Shown here: piece by piece, positions 1 through 5,688 of the stretch
Numbering within the stretch: the first letter of the stretch is position 1
Layout of the letters: each line of letters starts with the position of its first letter
Source: Planctomycetota bacterium
GTDB taxonomy: Bacteria; Planctomycetota; Brocadiia; JAJRTI01
DNA length: 11,664 bases
Assembly: GCA_024278415.1 (NCBI GenBank)
Contig: JAJRTI010000884.1
Coordinates: 1-11,664, forward strand
Direction: 5' to 3'
Program-made: the position numbers and the translations under genes
Notes under the pieces: model-generated
What the model was told of the DNA's origin: nothing
What the model saw: only the letters and a program-made list of their open reading frames with translations
Database searches by the model: none

Positions 1-123
1 GGCGAACGCCCTTGCACGGGGCTATGGAATGTAGCGCTTTCAGCGCACCGATCCCGCGGCCTCGCCCCATCACCGTGCAGCACGTTGCCGCCACCCGCAT
101 GACTCGCCTGCGAGCAGAGATGG

Positions 124-139
124 ACCGTGGAACCACGGT
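124..139. repeat. Short perfect palindrome, 7-bp arms around AA
   Basis: ACCGTGG and CCACGGT are separated by AA. It lies about 60 bases beyond the stop of the minus-strand oxidoreductase gene. The two-base centre resembles the larger palindromes at 1612-1641 and 2548-2603, but the arm sequence differs. It could be a weak terminator for the minus-strand gene, although no T-run follows on that strand, or a dispersed intergenic repeat. The rest of 1-200 shows no gene; a GCGCATGCGC palindrome sits at 189-198. Confidence 0.4.
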
Positions 140-200
140 GTCGCGTGTGTCCAGTTGACAGCCAGGCCCCAGGGGCTTCGGCGACATGGCGCATGCGCTC

Positions 201-1259
201 TCAGCCCGCCTGCACGTCCGCCCACGCACCGGCCGCCGCGGATCGGCGGATCGCCTCGCACACGCGGATCACCGCCATGCCGTAGTCGCCTTGGATCATG
301 GGCTCGCGCTTGCGGATCGTGTCGAACAGCCATTCGTGATGCGCGTGGCCCGTGGGCCTGCCCGGCAACTCTGGCTTGGTCCACTCGAACTTGCGGCTCT
401 CCGCGCCGGGCTGGCCGGACAAGTGCGCCACCGCGATGTCTTCGCCCGTTCGTGGCACGCGTACCAACACCGACCCGTCCGTGCCGTACACCTCCGTCTG
501 GAACCGCGACGTGCCCCCGCGCTGCGACCACTGCACCTCGTGGCTCACCGTCGCGCCGCCCGAGAGTTCGTACAGCATCCACGCGTTCAACTCTCCGCCC
601 TGGAGCGGCAGGTCCAGGTTCGGCAAGTCCGCCGCCACGCCGGCGCCGGACGACTCGTTGCCCTCCACCTCCAGCTTCGACACCACGCGCACGATCTCCT
701 CGCCGGTGAGCGCACGGATCAGCGCGATGCCGTGTGCGCCGATGTCCATCATCGCTCCGCCGTAGCTCGGCGCGGTCTCACGCGGATTGCCGGTCGCGTT
801 GCGCTGCCGCAAGAAGTCGATCCGGCCGATCCTGCCCGACTTCACCCACTCCGCCGCGGCCAGCGACTCGTCGAAGAAACTGTGCATGAAGCTCGTGATC
901 AGTTGCACGCGATTCGCCCTCGCCGTGTCGACCATCTCCTGCCCCTCGCGCAGCGTCGCCGCGAACGGCTTCTGTTGGAATACGTGCTTGCCGGCCTGCA
1001 TGGCCGCTGTGGAGATGAGCGCGTGCGTGTCGATCTTTGTGAACACGCAGACCAAGTCTATGTCATCCCGGCTCACGGCCTCCTGATAGTCGAGCGTCCA
1101 GGCCTTGGCGCCGAACTTCTCCGCGGTCTGCTTGGCCTTGTCCTCGACGATGTCGCACGCCACGACAAACTCGCCGCCCGCCATCGCGGCCATCGCCGGC
1201 AGGTGGTAGTTGTTCGCGATGCCGCCACACCCGACGACTGCGTAACGAATCGTGTCCAT
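201..1259 (-). CDS. Gfo/Idh/MocA family NAD(P)-dependent oxidoreductase
   Basis: Predicted cytoplasmic sugar or cyclitol dehydrogenase of the Gfo/Idh/MocA family, 352 residues, a normal length. An N-terminal Rossmann fold starts with VVGCGGIAN (residues 8-16), and Asp36 closes the second strand, which favours NAD over NADP. The usual EKP motif reads QKP (96-98), keeping Lys97. The C-terminal substrate domain carries the GG-x3-D-x-G-x-H motif (167-176), with Asp172 and His176. Lys97, Asp172 and His176 are the family's catalytic set. I start at the ATG ending at base 1259 because AAAGGAG lies a few bases upstream; a frame opening farther upstream would add 20 residues without a ribosome site. 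The gene is divergent from the regulator at 1673. Substrate cannot be told: the family acts on inositol, glucose, N-acetylated sugars and many others. Confidence 0.93.
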   Translation of the reverse strand: MDTIRYAVVGCGGIANNYHLPAMAAMAGGEFVVACDIVEDKAKQTAEKFGAKAWTLDYQEAVSRDDIDLVCVFTKIDTHALISTAAMQAGKHVFQQKPFAATLREGQEMVDTARANRVQLITSFMHSFFDESLAAAEWVKSGRIGRIDFLRQRNATGNPRETAPSYGGAMMDIGAHGIALIRALTGEEIVRVVSKLEVEGNESSGAGVAADLPNLDLPLQGGELNAWMLYELSGGATVSHEVQWSQRGGTSRFQTEVYGTDGSVLVRVPRTGEDIAVAHLSGQPGAESRKFEWTKPELPGRPTGHAHHEWLFDTIRKREPMIQGDYGMAVIRVCEAIRRSAAAGAWADVQAG

Positions 1260-1296
1260 TGCGTTCTCCTTTGTCTTGCCATGGGGAAGGCCGGCC

Positions 1297-1326
1297 ATCT
1301 TACACGATTGCCAACGCACGGCTCAA
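1297..1326 (-). promoter_or_regulatory. Candidate sigma70-type promoter for the minus-strand oxidoreductase
   Basis: On the minus strand, TTGAGC (1321-1326) and TAAGAT (1297-1302) are 18 bases apart, each matching four of six consensus bases. Transcription would start near 1290 and give a leader of about 30 bases containing the ribosome site before the ATG at 1259. Called by eye only. Confidence 0.4.
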
Positions 1327-1370
1327 CTGGCGCTTGCCTCCACAGAGCAGGAGGTTCCCCATGCGCGCCG

Positions 1371-1448
1371 CCTATAGTGCGCTCACGTCAGTGAGCCTCC
1401 GCCGGGGCGCGTGGGCGTCAGAAGGCTCACTGACGTGAGCGCTACAGG
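1371..1448. repeat. Long inverted repeat, 20-bp perfect core arms
   Basis: The arm GCGCTCACGTCAGTGAGCCT (1379-1398) is repeated as its exact reverse complement at 1423-1442, around a GC-rich spacer. With a two-base offset the pairing continues outward: CCTATAG at 1371-1377 faces CTACAGG at 1442-1448. Each arm also has internal dyad symmetry (CTCACGTCAGTGAG). It lies between two divergent genes, codes for nothing evident, and is probably a REP-like or MITE-like dispersed element. It could fold into a cruciform or a strong RNA hairpin. The remainder of 1260-1672 holds promoters and the palindrome at 1612-1641, with no additional gene. Confidence 0.8.
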
Positions 1449-1585
1449 CGCAGACGCGCGGGGGGGCGCCCCAACTTTTGCGGCAGGGCCACCTCTTTCA
1501 CATCCCGCTTGTCCGAAGTCGCCCAGCCATATCGCCCTCCGGGAATCAGGTCGCCAATCCTGGGGAAAACCCTGCCACACAGGTC

Positions 1586-1614
1586 TTGACAACACTCATG
1601 GCGACGAGCAGAAT
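1586..1614 (+). promoter_or_regulatory. Candidate promoter for the winged-helix regulator, abutting a palindrome
   Basis: A perfect -35 box TTGACA (1586-1591) is followed after 17 bases by CAGAAT (1609-1614), matching four of six -10 bases. The -10 runs into the left arm of the palindrome at 1612-1641, and the predicted start near 1621 lies inside it. A protein bound to that palindrome would therefore block this promoter. Called by eye. Confidence 0.5.
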
Positions 1615-1641
1615 AGCCGGAGTTTGGAAACTCCGGCTATT
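1612..1641. repeat. Perfect palindrome, copy 1 (AATAGCCGGAGTTT core)
   Basis: The arm AATAGCCGGAGTTT (1612-1625) is followed by GG and its exact reverse complement (1628-1641). The same 14-base arms recur at 2561-2590 inside a larger palindrome with CC at the centre. This copy overlaps the -10 region of the candidate regulator promoter and ends about 30 bases before the regulator's ATG. The outer flanks are only partly symmetric, as if this were a decayed version of copy 2. It may be a dispersed REP-like repeat or an operator. Confidence 0.85.
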
Positions 1642-1672
1642 TCCCGCAGGGCCATGCAACGGAGGTTTTCGT

Positions 1673-2311
1673 ATGGATTTCTTGATCAAACTGTTTCGCT
1701 CCCTCTCTCACACCATGCGGCTTCGCATCATTCAGTTCGTTATCTCTCATCCCGAGGCGACGTTGAGTGAGATTGCCGATGCCTTGGGCATGTCGAAGTC
1801 CGAAGCCTCCAGGCATGTTAGCCTACTGGCATCCGTTGGTGCAATTGAGTCTCGTCCATCGGGCCGGTTCCTGCTTGTAAATGCGGCAGATCCGAGAAGT
1901 TCGGAGCATTCAGTGCTAAGAAAAGTTCGCCGTCTCTTGACGAAATACCTTGACGAGGGGAGCTTGCGCGAGGCCAGCGATGCCCTCCGCCTTGGCGCAG
2001 GAAAACAGAACTGGAATGCTCTGTTGGCCGCGATGTGTTTCGAGTTCACAGCCTACACCAACCTCAGGCGACTTCTCCTATTGCGTCTGCTCTCCGAACA
2101 AGGTCCCATGGACTCTGCGGCTGTCATGCAGAAGATTGGCCTGTCACAAGCGGCCATGCGTCGCCATGTCGACAAGCTCCTGCGTCGCGGAATCTTGTCT
2201 GAAACAACGCCGGGGAGACGCAGCCAATACAGCATTGTGAATCGGCCGGAGGCGCCGTTCAGGCGGGAGCTGTTGGCCGTGATGCGGGCGCATCTGGCAC
2301 AAATCCAGTAA
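1673..2311 (+). CDS. ArsR-like transcriptional regulator with two winged-helix domains
   Basis: Probable DNA-binding transcription regulator of 212 residues. The first winged helix spans about residues 5-70: helix 2 TLSEIADALGM, recognition helix near 41-53 (SKSEASRHVSLLA), then a wing (GAIESRPSGRFLLVN). A second spans about 127-190, with recognition helix near 157-172 (LSQAAMRRHVDKLLRR) and wing TTPGRRSQYSIVN. The linker between them is helical and charged. No metal-binding cysteine pair typical of ArsR/SmtB sensors is evident. I start at ATG 1673 because GGAGG (1661-1665) lies 7-8 bases upstream; a longer frame from 1478 would have to translate the palindrome and lacks support. Codons are noticeably richer in A/T third positions and TTG leucine than in the flanking genes, suggesting separate ancestry or weak selection. 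The ligand is unknown; targets could include itself and the propeller gene downstream. Confidence 0.8.
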   Translation: MDFLIKLFRSLSHTMRLRIIQFVISHPEATLSEIADALGMSKSEASRHVSLLASVGAIESRPSGRFLLVNAADPRSSEHSVLRKVRRLLTKYLDEGSLREASDALRLGAGKQNWNALLAAMCFEFTAYTNLRRLLLLRLLSEQGPMDSAAVMQKIGLSQAAMRRHVDKLLRRGILSETTPGRRSQYSIVNRPEAPFRRELLAVMRAHLAQIQ

Positions 2312-2315
2312 GCCG

Positions 2316-2372
2316 TGGCCAGGGGGGACAGCCATCACCCCAGTGGGCAAGCTCTGGCTGAGTGACTGGCCA
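2316..2372 (+). terminator. Possible stem-loop after the regulator gene
   Basis: TGGCCAG (2316-2322) and CTGGCCA (2366-2372) are complementary and enclose smaller possible stems, including GGGG with CCCC. The structure starts five bases past the stop codon. No T-run follows, so termination is only a suggestion; a chance structure in GC-rich DNA is possible. Confidence 0.25.
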
Positions 2373-2547
2373 GCGTACGCAAACCAGACGATGTGGGCAT
2401 CCAGACTTCTCAAGTGACCACGTTATGGCGGCCGCTGCCTGTCTCGTCTGACCTCCATCTGGTGGCTGATTCTTGACCACTTCAGTCCTCTGCAATACGG
2501 GCGCAGGCGAAAGGGGCTGTAGCCAAGTGACCAATGACAGCGCCCCT

Positions 2548-2603
2548 GGCCGCGGCGCGAAATAGCCGGAGTTTCCAAACTCCGGCTATTTCGCGCCGCG
2601 GCC
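2548..2603. repeat. Perfect palindrome, copy 2, 27-bp arms
   Basis: Arms of 27 bases (2548-2574 and 2577-2603) are exact reverse complements around CC. The inner 14 bases, AATAGCCGGAGTTT, are identical to copy 1 at 1612-1641; the outer 13 (GGCCGCGGCGCGA) occur only here. It lies about 240 bases after the regulator and 130 before the propeller gene. The long perfect stem suits a REP-like element, a cruciform or a strong RNA hairpin acting as a terminator or insulator. In 2312-2733 I see no gene; just before it, AGGGGC (2512-2517) and GCCCCT (2542-2547) form another weak inverted pair. Confidence 0.9.
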
Positions 2604-2609
2604 GATCTG

Positions 2610-2638
2610 TTGCACGTCGCCAACATCGTTGGTAGTCT
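2610..2638 (+). promoter_or_regulatory. Weak candidate promoter for the propeller gene with a dyad in its spacer
   Basis: TTGCAC (2610-2615) and TAGTCT (2633-2638) are 17 bases apart, each matching three of six consensus bases. The spacer contains CCAAC-ATC-GTTGG (2620-2632), a five-base dyad where an operator could lie. Both are weak and could be chance. Confidence 0.25.
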
Positions 2639-2641
2639 TCT

Positions 2642-2682
2642 GGGCCAAGCGTCGCGAACGTAGTGAGCCAAGCCTCGCAACG
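2642..2682. repeat. Imperfect direct repeat, about 18-19 bases
   Basis: GGGCCAAGCGTCGCGAACG (2642-2660) and GAGCCAAGCCTCGCAACG (2665-2682) match with two substitutions and one missing base. The pair lies in the leader of the propeller gene and may be a decayed dispersed repeat. No function is evident. Confidence 0.35.
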
Positions 2683-2733
2683 ACAGACCAAGAGAAGCGC
2701 TACCATCCTGGCAAATCCAAGAAGAGGAACTCC

Positions 2734-3729
2734 ATGGCCGCCCTGCCCCAACTGGAAGCCGTGTCCATCCGCAAGGTCTTTGACGACGGCAACCACAACG
2801 CGTTTACCGACCTCTGCCGGTTCAACGGCCGGCTCTACCTCACGTTCCGCAGTTGCCCCGGCGGCCACGGCGTGCTGCCCACGGCCAAGGTCGTGGTGCT
2901 CGCGAGTGACGACGGAGGCGAGTGGGAGCAGGTCTTCGAGTTCAACGTGCGCGACCGCGACACGCGGGATCCCCATTTCCTCGTGTTCAACGACACGCTG
3001 TTCGTGTACACCGGCACGTGGTTGTGCGATCCTGCGGCCCCCGACACGCGCGACCTAAACGACCACCTGGGCTATGCCGCATGGAGCAAGGACGGTGCGG
3101 CGTGGGAAGGGCCGCAGTTCCTGGAGGGCACGTACGGCCACTACATCTGGCGCGCGGCCGCCTACGCCGGCAAGGCGTACCTCTGCGGCCGGCGCCGGCG
3201 CGAGTTCATGCATAGCATCCCCGATGAGTCCAAAAAGGAGTGCATTCAGTCCGCGCTGCTGGAGAGCGACGATGGGCTGGTGTGGAAAACGGCCGGGCTG
3301 TTTGCCGAGGATTATGGCGACGAGACGGCGTTTGTTTTTGAGGACGATGGATCGGTCGTCGCGCTGGTGCGCGGCGCGGGCGCGCCGGCCACGCGGCTTT
3401 GCCGCGCGCAGCCTCCATACCAGGACTGGAGCCGCGTCGACCTTGGCGTGTACGTGGGCGGGCCGCTGCTCGCCAAGTGGGGCCAACGCTACCTCGTGGG
3501 GGGCAGGAAGATGGCCGACGATCGCGGGCCCAAGACCGTGCTCTATTGGCTTGTCGACGACCAACTCGAACAGATCGTGGAGCTGCCAAGCGGCGGGGAC
3601 AACTCGTATCCCGGCTTCGTGCCCGTGAGCGACACCGCGGCCCTGCTGTCGTACTATTCCAGCCACGAGGGCAGTGGCAACCAGTACGCACCGTCCTCAA
3701 TCTACCTTGTGGACCTGAAATTGGGTTGA
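2734..3729 (+). CDS. Sialidase-like (Asp-box) beta-propeller protein
   Basis: Predicted beta-propeller of the sialidase/exo-sialidase-like superfamily, 331 residues. Three Asp-box motifs of the form S-x-D-G-x-x-W occur at residues 58-64, 118-124 and 178-184, exactly 60 residues apart, marking successive blades. Other family-like segments are TRDPHFLVF (77-85), a possible catalytic-type Glu197 in DETAFVF, LVRG (Arg213) and GGDNSYPGFV (287-296). These could supply arginines, Glu and Tyr of a sialidase-type site, but I cannot prove the arginine triad. I start at ATG 2734, preceded by AGAGGA; an upstream extension of the frame lacks a site. No signal peptide is visible, so the protein seems cytoplasmic unless the start is wrong, which is unusual for a secreted sialidase. 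It could equally be a glycosidase or a non-catalytic propeller. A sulfatase-fold gene follows 106 bases later with its own promoter. Confidence 0.75.
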   Translation: MAALPQLEAVSIRKVFDDGNHNAFTDLCRFNGRLYLTFRSCPGGHGVLPTAKVVVLASDDGGEWEQVFEFNVRDRDTRDPHFLVFNDTLFVYTGTWLCDPAAPDTRDLNDHLGYAAWSKDGAAWEGPQFLEGTYGHYIWRAAAYAGKAYLCGRRRREFMHSIPDESKKECIQSALLESDDGLVWKTAGLFAEDYGDETAFVFEDDGSVVALVRGAGAPATRLCRAQPPYQDWSRVDLGVYVGGPLLAKWGQRYLVGGRKMADDRGPKTVLYWLVDDQLEQIVELPSGGDNSYPGFVPVSDTAALLSYYSSHEGSGNQYAPSSIYLVDLKLG

Positions 3730-3762
3730 GATGGGCGAGTGCGCGAGCAGGCAGCGCCAGCG

Positions 3763-3791
3763 TTGACATCCCCTGCCCGGGTGCGTAACCT
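3763..3791 (+). promoter_or_regulatory. Sigma70-type promoter for the sulfatase-fold gene
   Basis: A perfect -35 box TTGACA (3763-3768) is separated by 17 bases from TAACCT (3786-3791), which keeps the key first, second and last -10 bases. The predicted start near 3798 gives a short leader carrying AGGAGG at 3824-3829 before the GTG at 3836. This implies expression independent of the propeller gene. Confidence 0.55.
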
Positions 3792-3835
3792 TAAGTTTTC
3801 ACCGCCTGACTTCAGCAGCTACCAGGAGGAGCCTC

Positions 3836-5224
3836 GTGAAAGTCATCTTCATCATGGCCGACACATTCCGCCGCGACCATTTGGGCGCGTACGGGAACAA
3901 GTGGATCCACACGCCCCACCTCGACGCGCTCGCGGCCAAGTCCACGCTGTTCGAGCACGCGTACATCGGCTCGTTCCCCACCATCCCCAACCGCCGCGAC
4001 ATCATCCTCGGCACCGGCGACAAGAGCGTGCCCTTCAACCAGTGGCGGCAGATCGACGATGACGAGGTGACGCTCGCGGAGCGGCTGAAGGAAAAGAAGA
4101 TCACCTCCATGCTCGTGACGGACACGGCCAACAGTGTCACGAACGGCCGCAACATGTACAAGGGCTACACCTCATGGCAGTTCAACCGCGGCCAGGAGGG
4201 CGATCCGTGCTGGACCAATGCAAACGTGGATCTGGTGTGGCCCGTCGAGCCGTACCAGATCCGCTACAACGCGGACCGCTGGCTCCAGGTGTTGACGAAC
4301 CGCGCGGATCGCCGCGTAGAGGAGGACTGGTTCGCGCCGGGCACGTACAAGGTCGCGATCGAGTGGCTGAACCGCAACTACAAGCGTAAGGACTTCTTTC
4401 TGTGGGTGGAGACGTTCGATCCCCACGAGCCGTGGGATCCGCCCCAGTGGTATACCGACAAGTACGACCGCGGATTCAAAGGCCGCGTCTTCGATGCACC
4501 CACGTACGGCCTGCGCAAGAAGATCGGCATGTCCGACCGCGAGTTGAAGAACCTCCGCGCACGGTACGCCGGCGAGTGCACCATGGTCGATGCGTGCGTA
4601 GGCAGACTCATCGCCGCGCTCGATCGCCTCGGCATCGCCGACGAGACCCTGATCATCTTCACGAGCGACCACGGCGCGTACTTCGACTATCCCGGCGACA
4701 ACGGCCTCATCTGCAAGCCGCTCACCACCGGCGCGGACGGCATGTGCATGTCCGCGGGAGGGCCCATGAAGGAGCCCAAGCAGCACCGGCCCGCGTTCAC
4801 CGGCGTGGCGCGCATCCCGCTCATCATCCATCTGCCCGGCCAGCGCAAGGGCCGACGCGCAAAGCAGATCGTGCAGCCGTGGGATCTGACGCCGACCGTG
4901 CTCGAGGCGTTCGGCATCAAGAAGCCCGGCGAATTCATCGGCCACTCGCTCATGCCGATGTGCCAGGGCAAGAGCAACGGCACACGCTACGCGGCCGTGC
5001 TCGGCAACAACGGCATGCCTGAGGTCATGAACCCCAACTGGCTCTACGCGGTCTGGCCGGGCGGCCAGCGGCCTAAGGTGCTGATCGACCTGAAGAAGGA
5101 TCGGGCGCAGAAGAAGAACCTCGCGGACAAGAGCCCCGCCACGTGCAAGCGGCTACACAAGGAGATCGTCGCCGCGCTCACGGAGATGGGCGCGAGCGAG
5201 GAGTTCCTTGCGAGGTTTGAGTAG
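3836..5224 (+). CDS. Sulfatase-fold hydrolase with Thr at the formylglycine position
   Basis: Alkaline-phosphatase-superfamily enzyme of the sulfatase family, 462 residues, close to the usual size. Visible blocks: N-terminal metal site FIMADTFRRDHLGAYG (5-20, Asp9), FDPHEPWDPP (194-203), TSDHG (276-280, metal-binding Asp278 and His279), ARIPLIIHLPG (325-335) and DLTPTVLEAFGI (350-361). The C/S-x-P-x-R block that is normally oxidised to formylglycine reads T49-I-P-N-R53, and Gly59 sits at the usual +10 position. Thr cannot become formylglycine, so the enzyme may be a Thr-nucleophile phosphatase or phosphodiesterase, an atypical sulfatase, or inactive. The GTG start is chosen because AGGAGG (3824-3829) lies six bases upstream. 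No signal peptide is visible, implying a cytoplasmic location. Substrate unknown; saccharide sulfate or phosphate esters are a guess from the neighbours. Confidence 0.88.
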   Translation: MKVIFIMADTFRRDHLGAYGNKWIHTPHLDALAAKSTLFEHAYIGSFPTIPNRRDIILGTGDKSVPFNQWRQIDDDEVTLAERLKEKKITSMLVTDTANSVTNGRNMYKGYTSWQFNRGQEGDPCWTNANVDLVWPVEPYQIRYNADRWLQVLTNRADRRVEEDWFAPGTYKVAIEWLNRNYKRKDFFLWVETFDPHEPWDPPQWYTDKYDRGFKGRVFDAPTYGLRKKIGMSDRELKNLRARYAGECTMVDACVGRLIAALDRLGIADETLIIFTSDHGAYFDYPGDNGLICKPLTTGADGMCMSAGGPMKEPKQHRPAFTGVARIPLIIHLPGQRKGRRAKQIVQPWDLTPTVLEAFGIKKPGEFIGHSLMPMCQGKSNGTRYAAVLGNNGMPEVMNPNWLYAVWPGGQRPKVLIDLKKDRAQKKNLADKSPATCKRLHKEIVAALTEMGASEEFLARFE

Positions 5225-5249
5225 CTGTGAATCGTTTCCACAACGCACC

Positions 5250-5269
5250 TCAGGCTAGGCAGAGCTGAG
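5250..5269 (+). terminator. Weak stem-loop after the sulfatase-fold gene
   Basis: CTCAGGCT pairs with AGCTGAG (one bulged G) around AGGCAG, about 25 bases after the stop. No T-run follows, so a role as terminator is uncertain. Confidence 0.25.
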
Positions 5270-5270
5270 C

Positions 5271-5299
5271 TTGACCACTGTCAGCAGCGCCGTTACACT
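5271..5299 (+). promoter_or_regulatory. Sigma70-type promoter for the small-protein/protease pair
   Basis: TTGACC (5271-5276, five of six matches) and TACACT (5294-5299, four of six) are 17 bases apart. A start near 5306 would give a leader of about 44 bases before the ATG at 5350. Nothing else is evident in 5225-5349. Confidence 0.5.
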
Positions 5300-5349
5300 C
5301 CGGGTGAAACGCTCGGTGTCGAGAGATAGATTGTAAGCGAGCCAAGAGG

Positions 5350-5688
5350 ATGGCGAAGGACGAGAAACCTCTGCCCGACGCGACGGCTGAGCCGGTGGCG
5401 GATTACGCCGCTGCGACCCCGCGCGCGAATGTCGAGAACAAGAACCTGGCGCAGTGGCGCAAGGAGGCGGCATATTTCGATGCTCTCATGCCCAAGCTGT
5501 GGCAAGACTCGAAGCTTCGCCACAAGTACGTCGCGGTTAAGGGACAGAAGATTGTGGACTTCGATGAGGACAAGATCCGCTTGGCGGGAAGAGTGCTCGA
5601 CAATTACCCAGGGGAGGTCGTGTTTATCGAGCGGGTAGAGGCAGGGGCATCCGGTGTGGAGTTGTCCGGGCCGGAGGTGCGCCCGTGA
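5350..5688 (+). CDS. Small DUF5678-like protein, coupled to an aspartic protease
   Basis: A 112-residue soluble protein of unknown function. The N-terminal 30 residues are rich in Ala, Pro and acidic residues and look disordered. The body (about 38-95) reads FDALMPKLWQDSKLRHKYVAVKGQKIVDFDEDKIRL and then NYPGEVVFIERV. This helix followed by a YVAVKGQKIVD strand pair and a YPGEVVFIERV strand resembles small proteins grouped as DUF5678; I recognise the pattern by eye and the family name is not certain. The ATG is the only plausible start, since a stop lies in frame at 5305 with no start codon between, but AAGAGG lies directly against the ATG, so initiation may be weak. The stop overlaps the next gene's start as GTGA, implying translational coupling with the protease and possibly a shared function such as substrate or inhibitor. 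Confidence 0.72.
   Translation: MAKDEKPLPDATAEPVADYAAATPRANVENKNLAQWRKEAAYFDALMPKLWQDSKLRHKYVAVKGQKIVDFDEDKIRLAGRVLDNYPGEVVFIERVEAGASGVELSGPEVRP

Noticed and set aside
186..1394. A 402-codon plus-strand frame opposite the first oxidoreductase
   Set aside because: It is antisense to a protein with complete Gfo/Idh/MocA motifs and is rich in His, Arg and Ala without domains.
1478..1672. N-terminal extension of the regulator by 65 residues
   Set aside because: It would translate the palindrome and the promoter, has no ribosome site, and resembles no protein; GGAGG precedes the ATG at 1673.
3971..3985. Ser46 as the formylglycine precursor of the sulfatase-fold enzyme
   Set aside because: S46-F-P-T-I lacks the Arg required at +4 and would misplace the downstream Gly; the block fits only with Thr49 at the nucleophile position.
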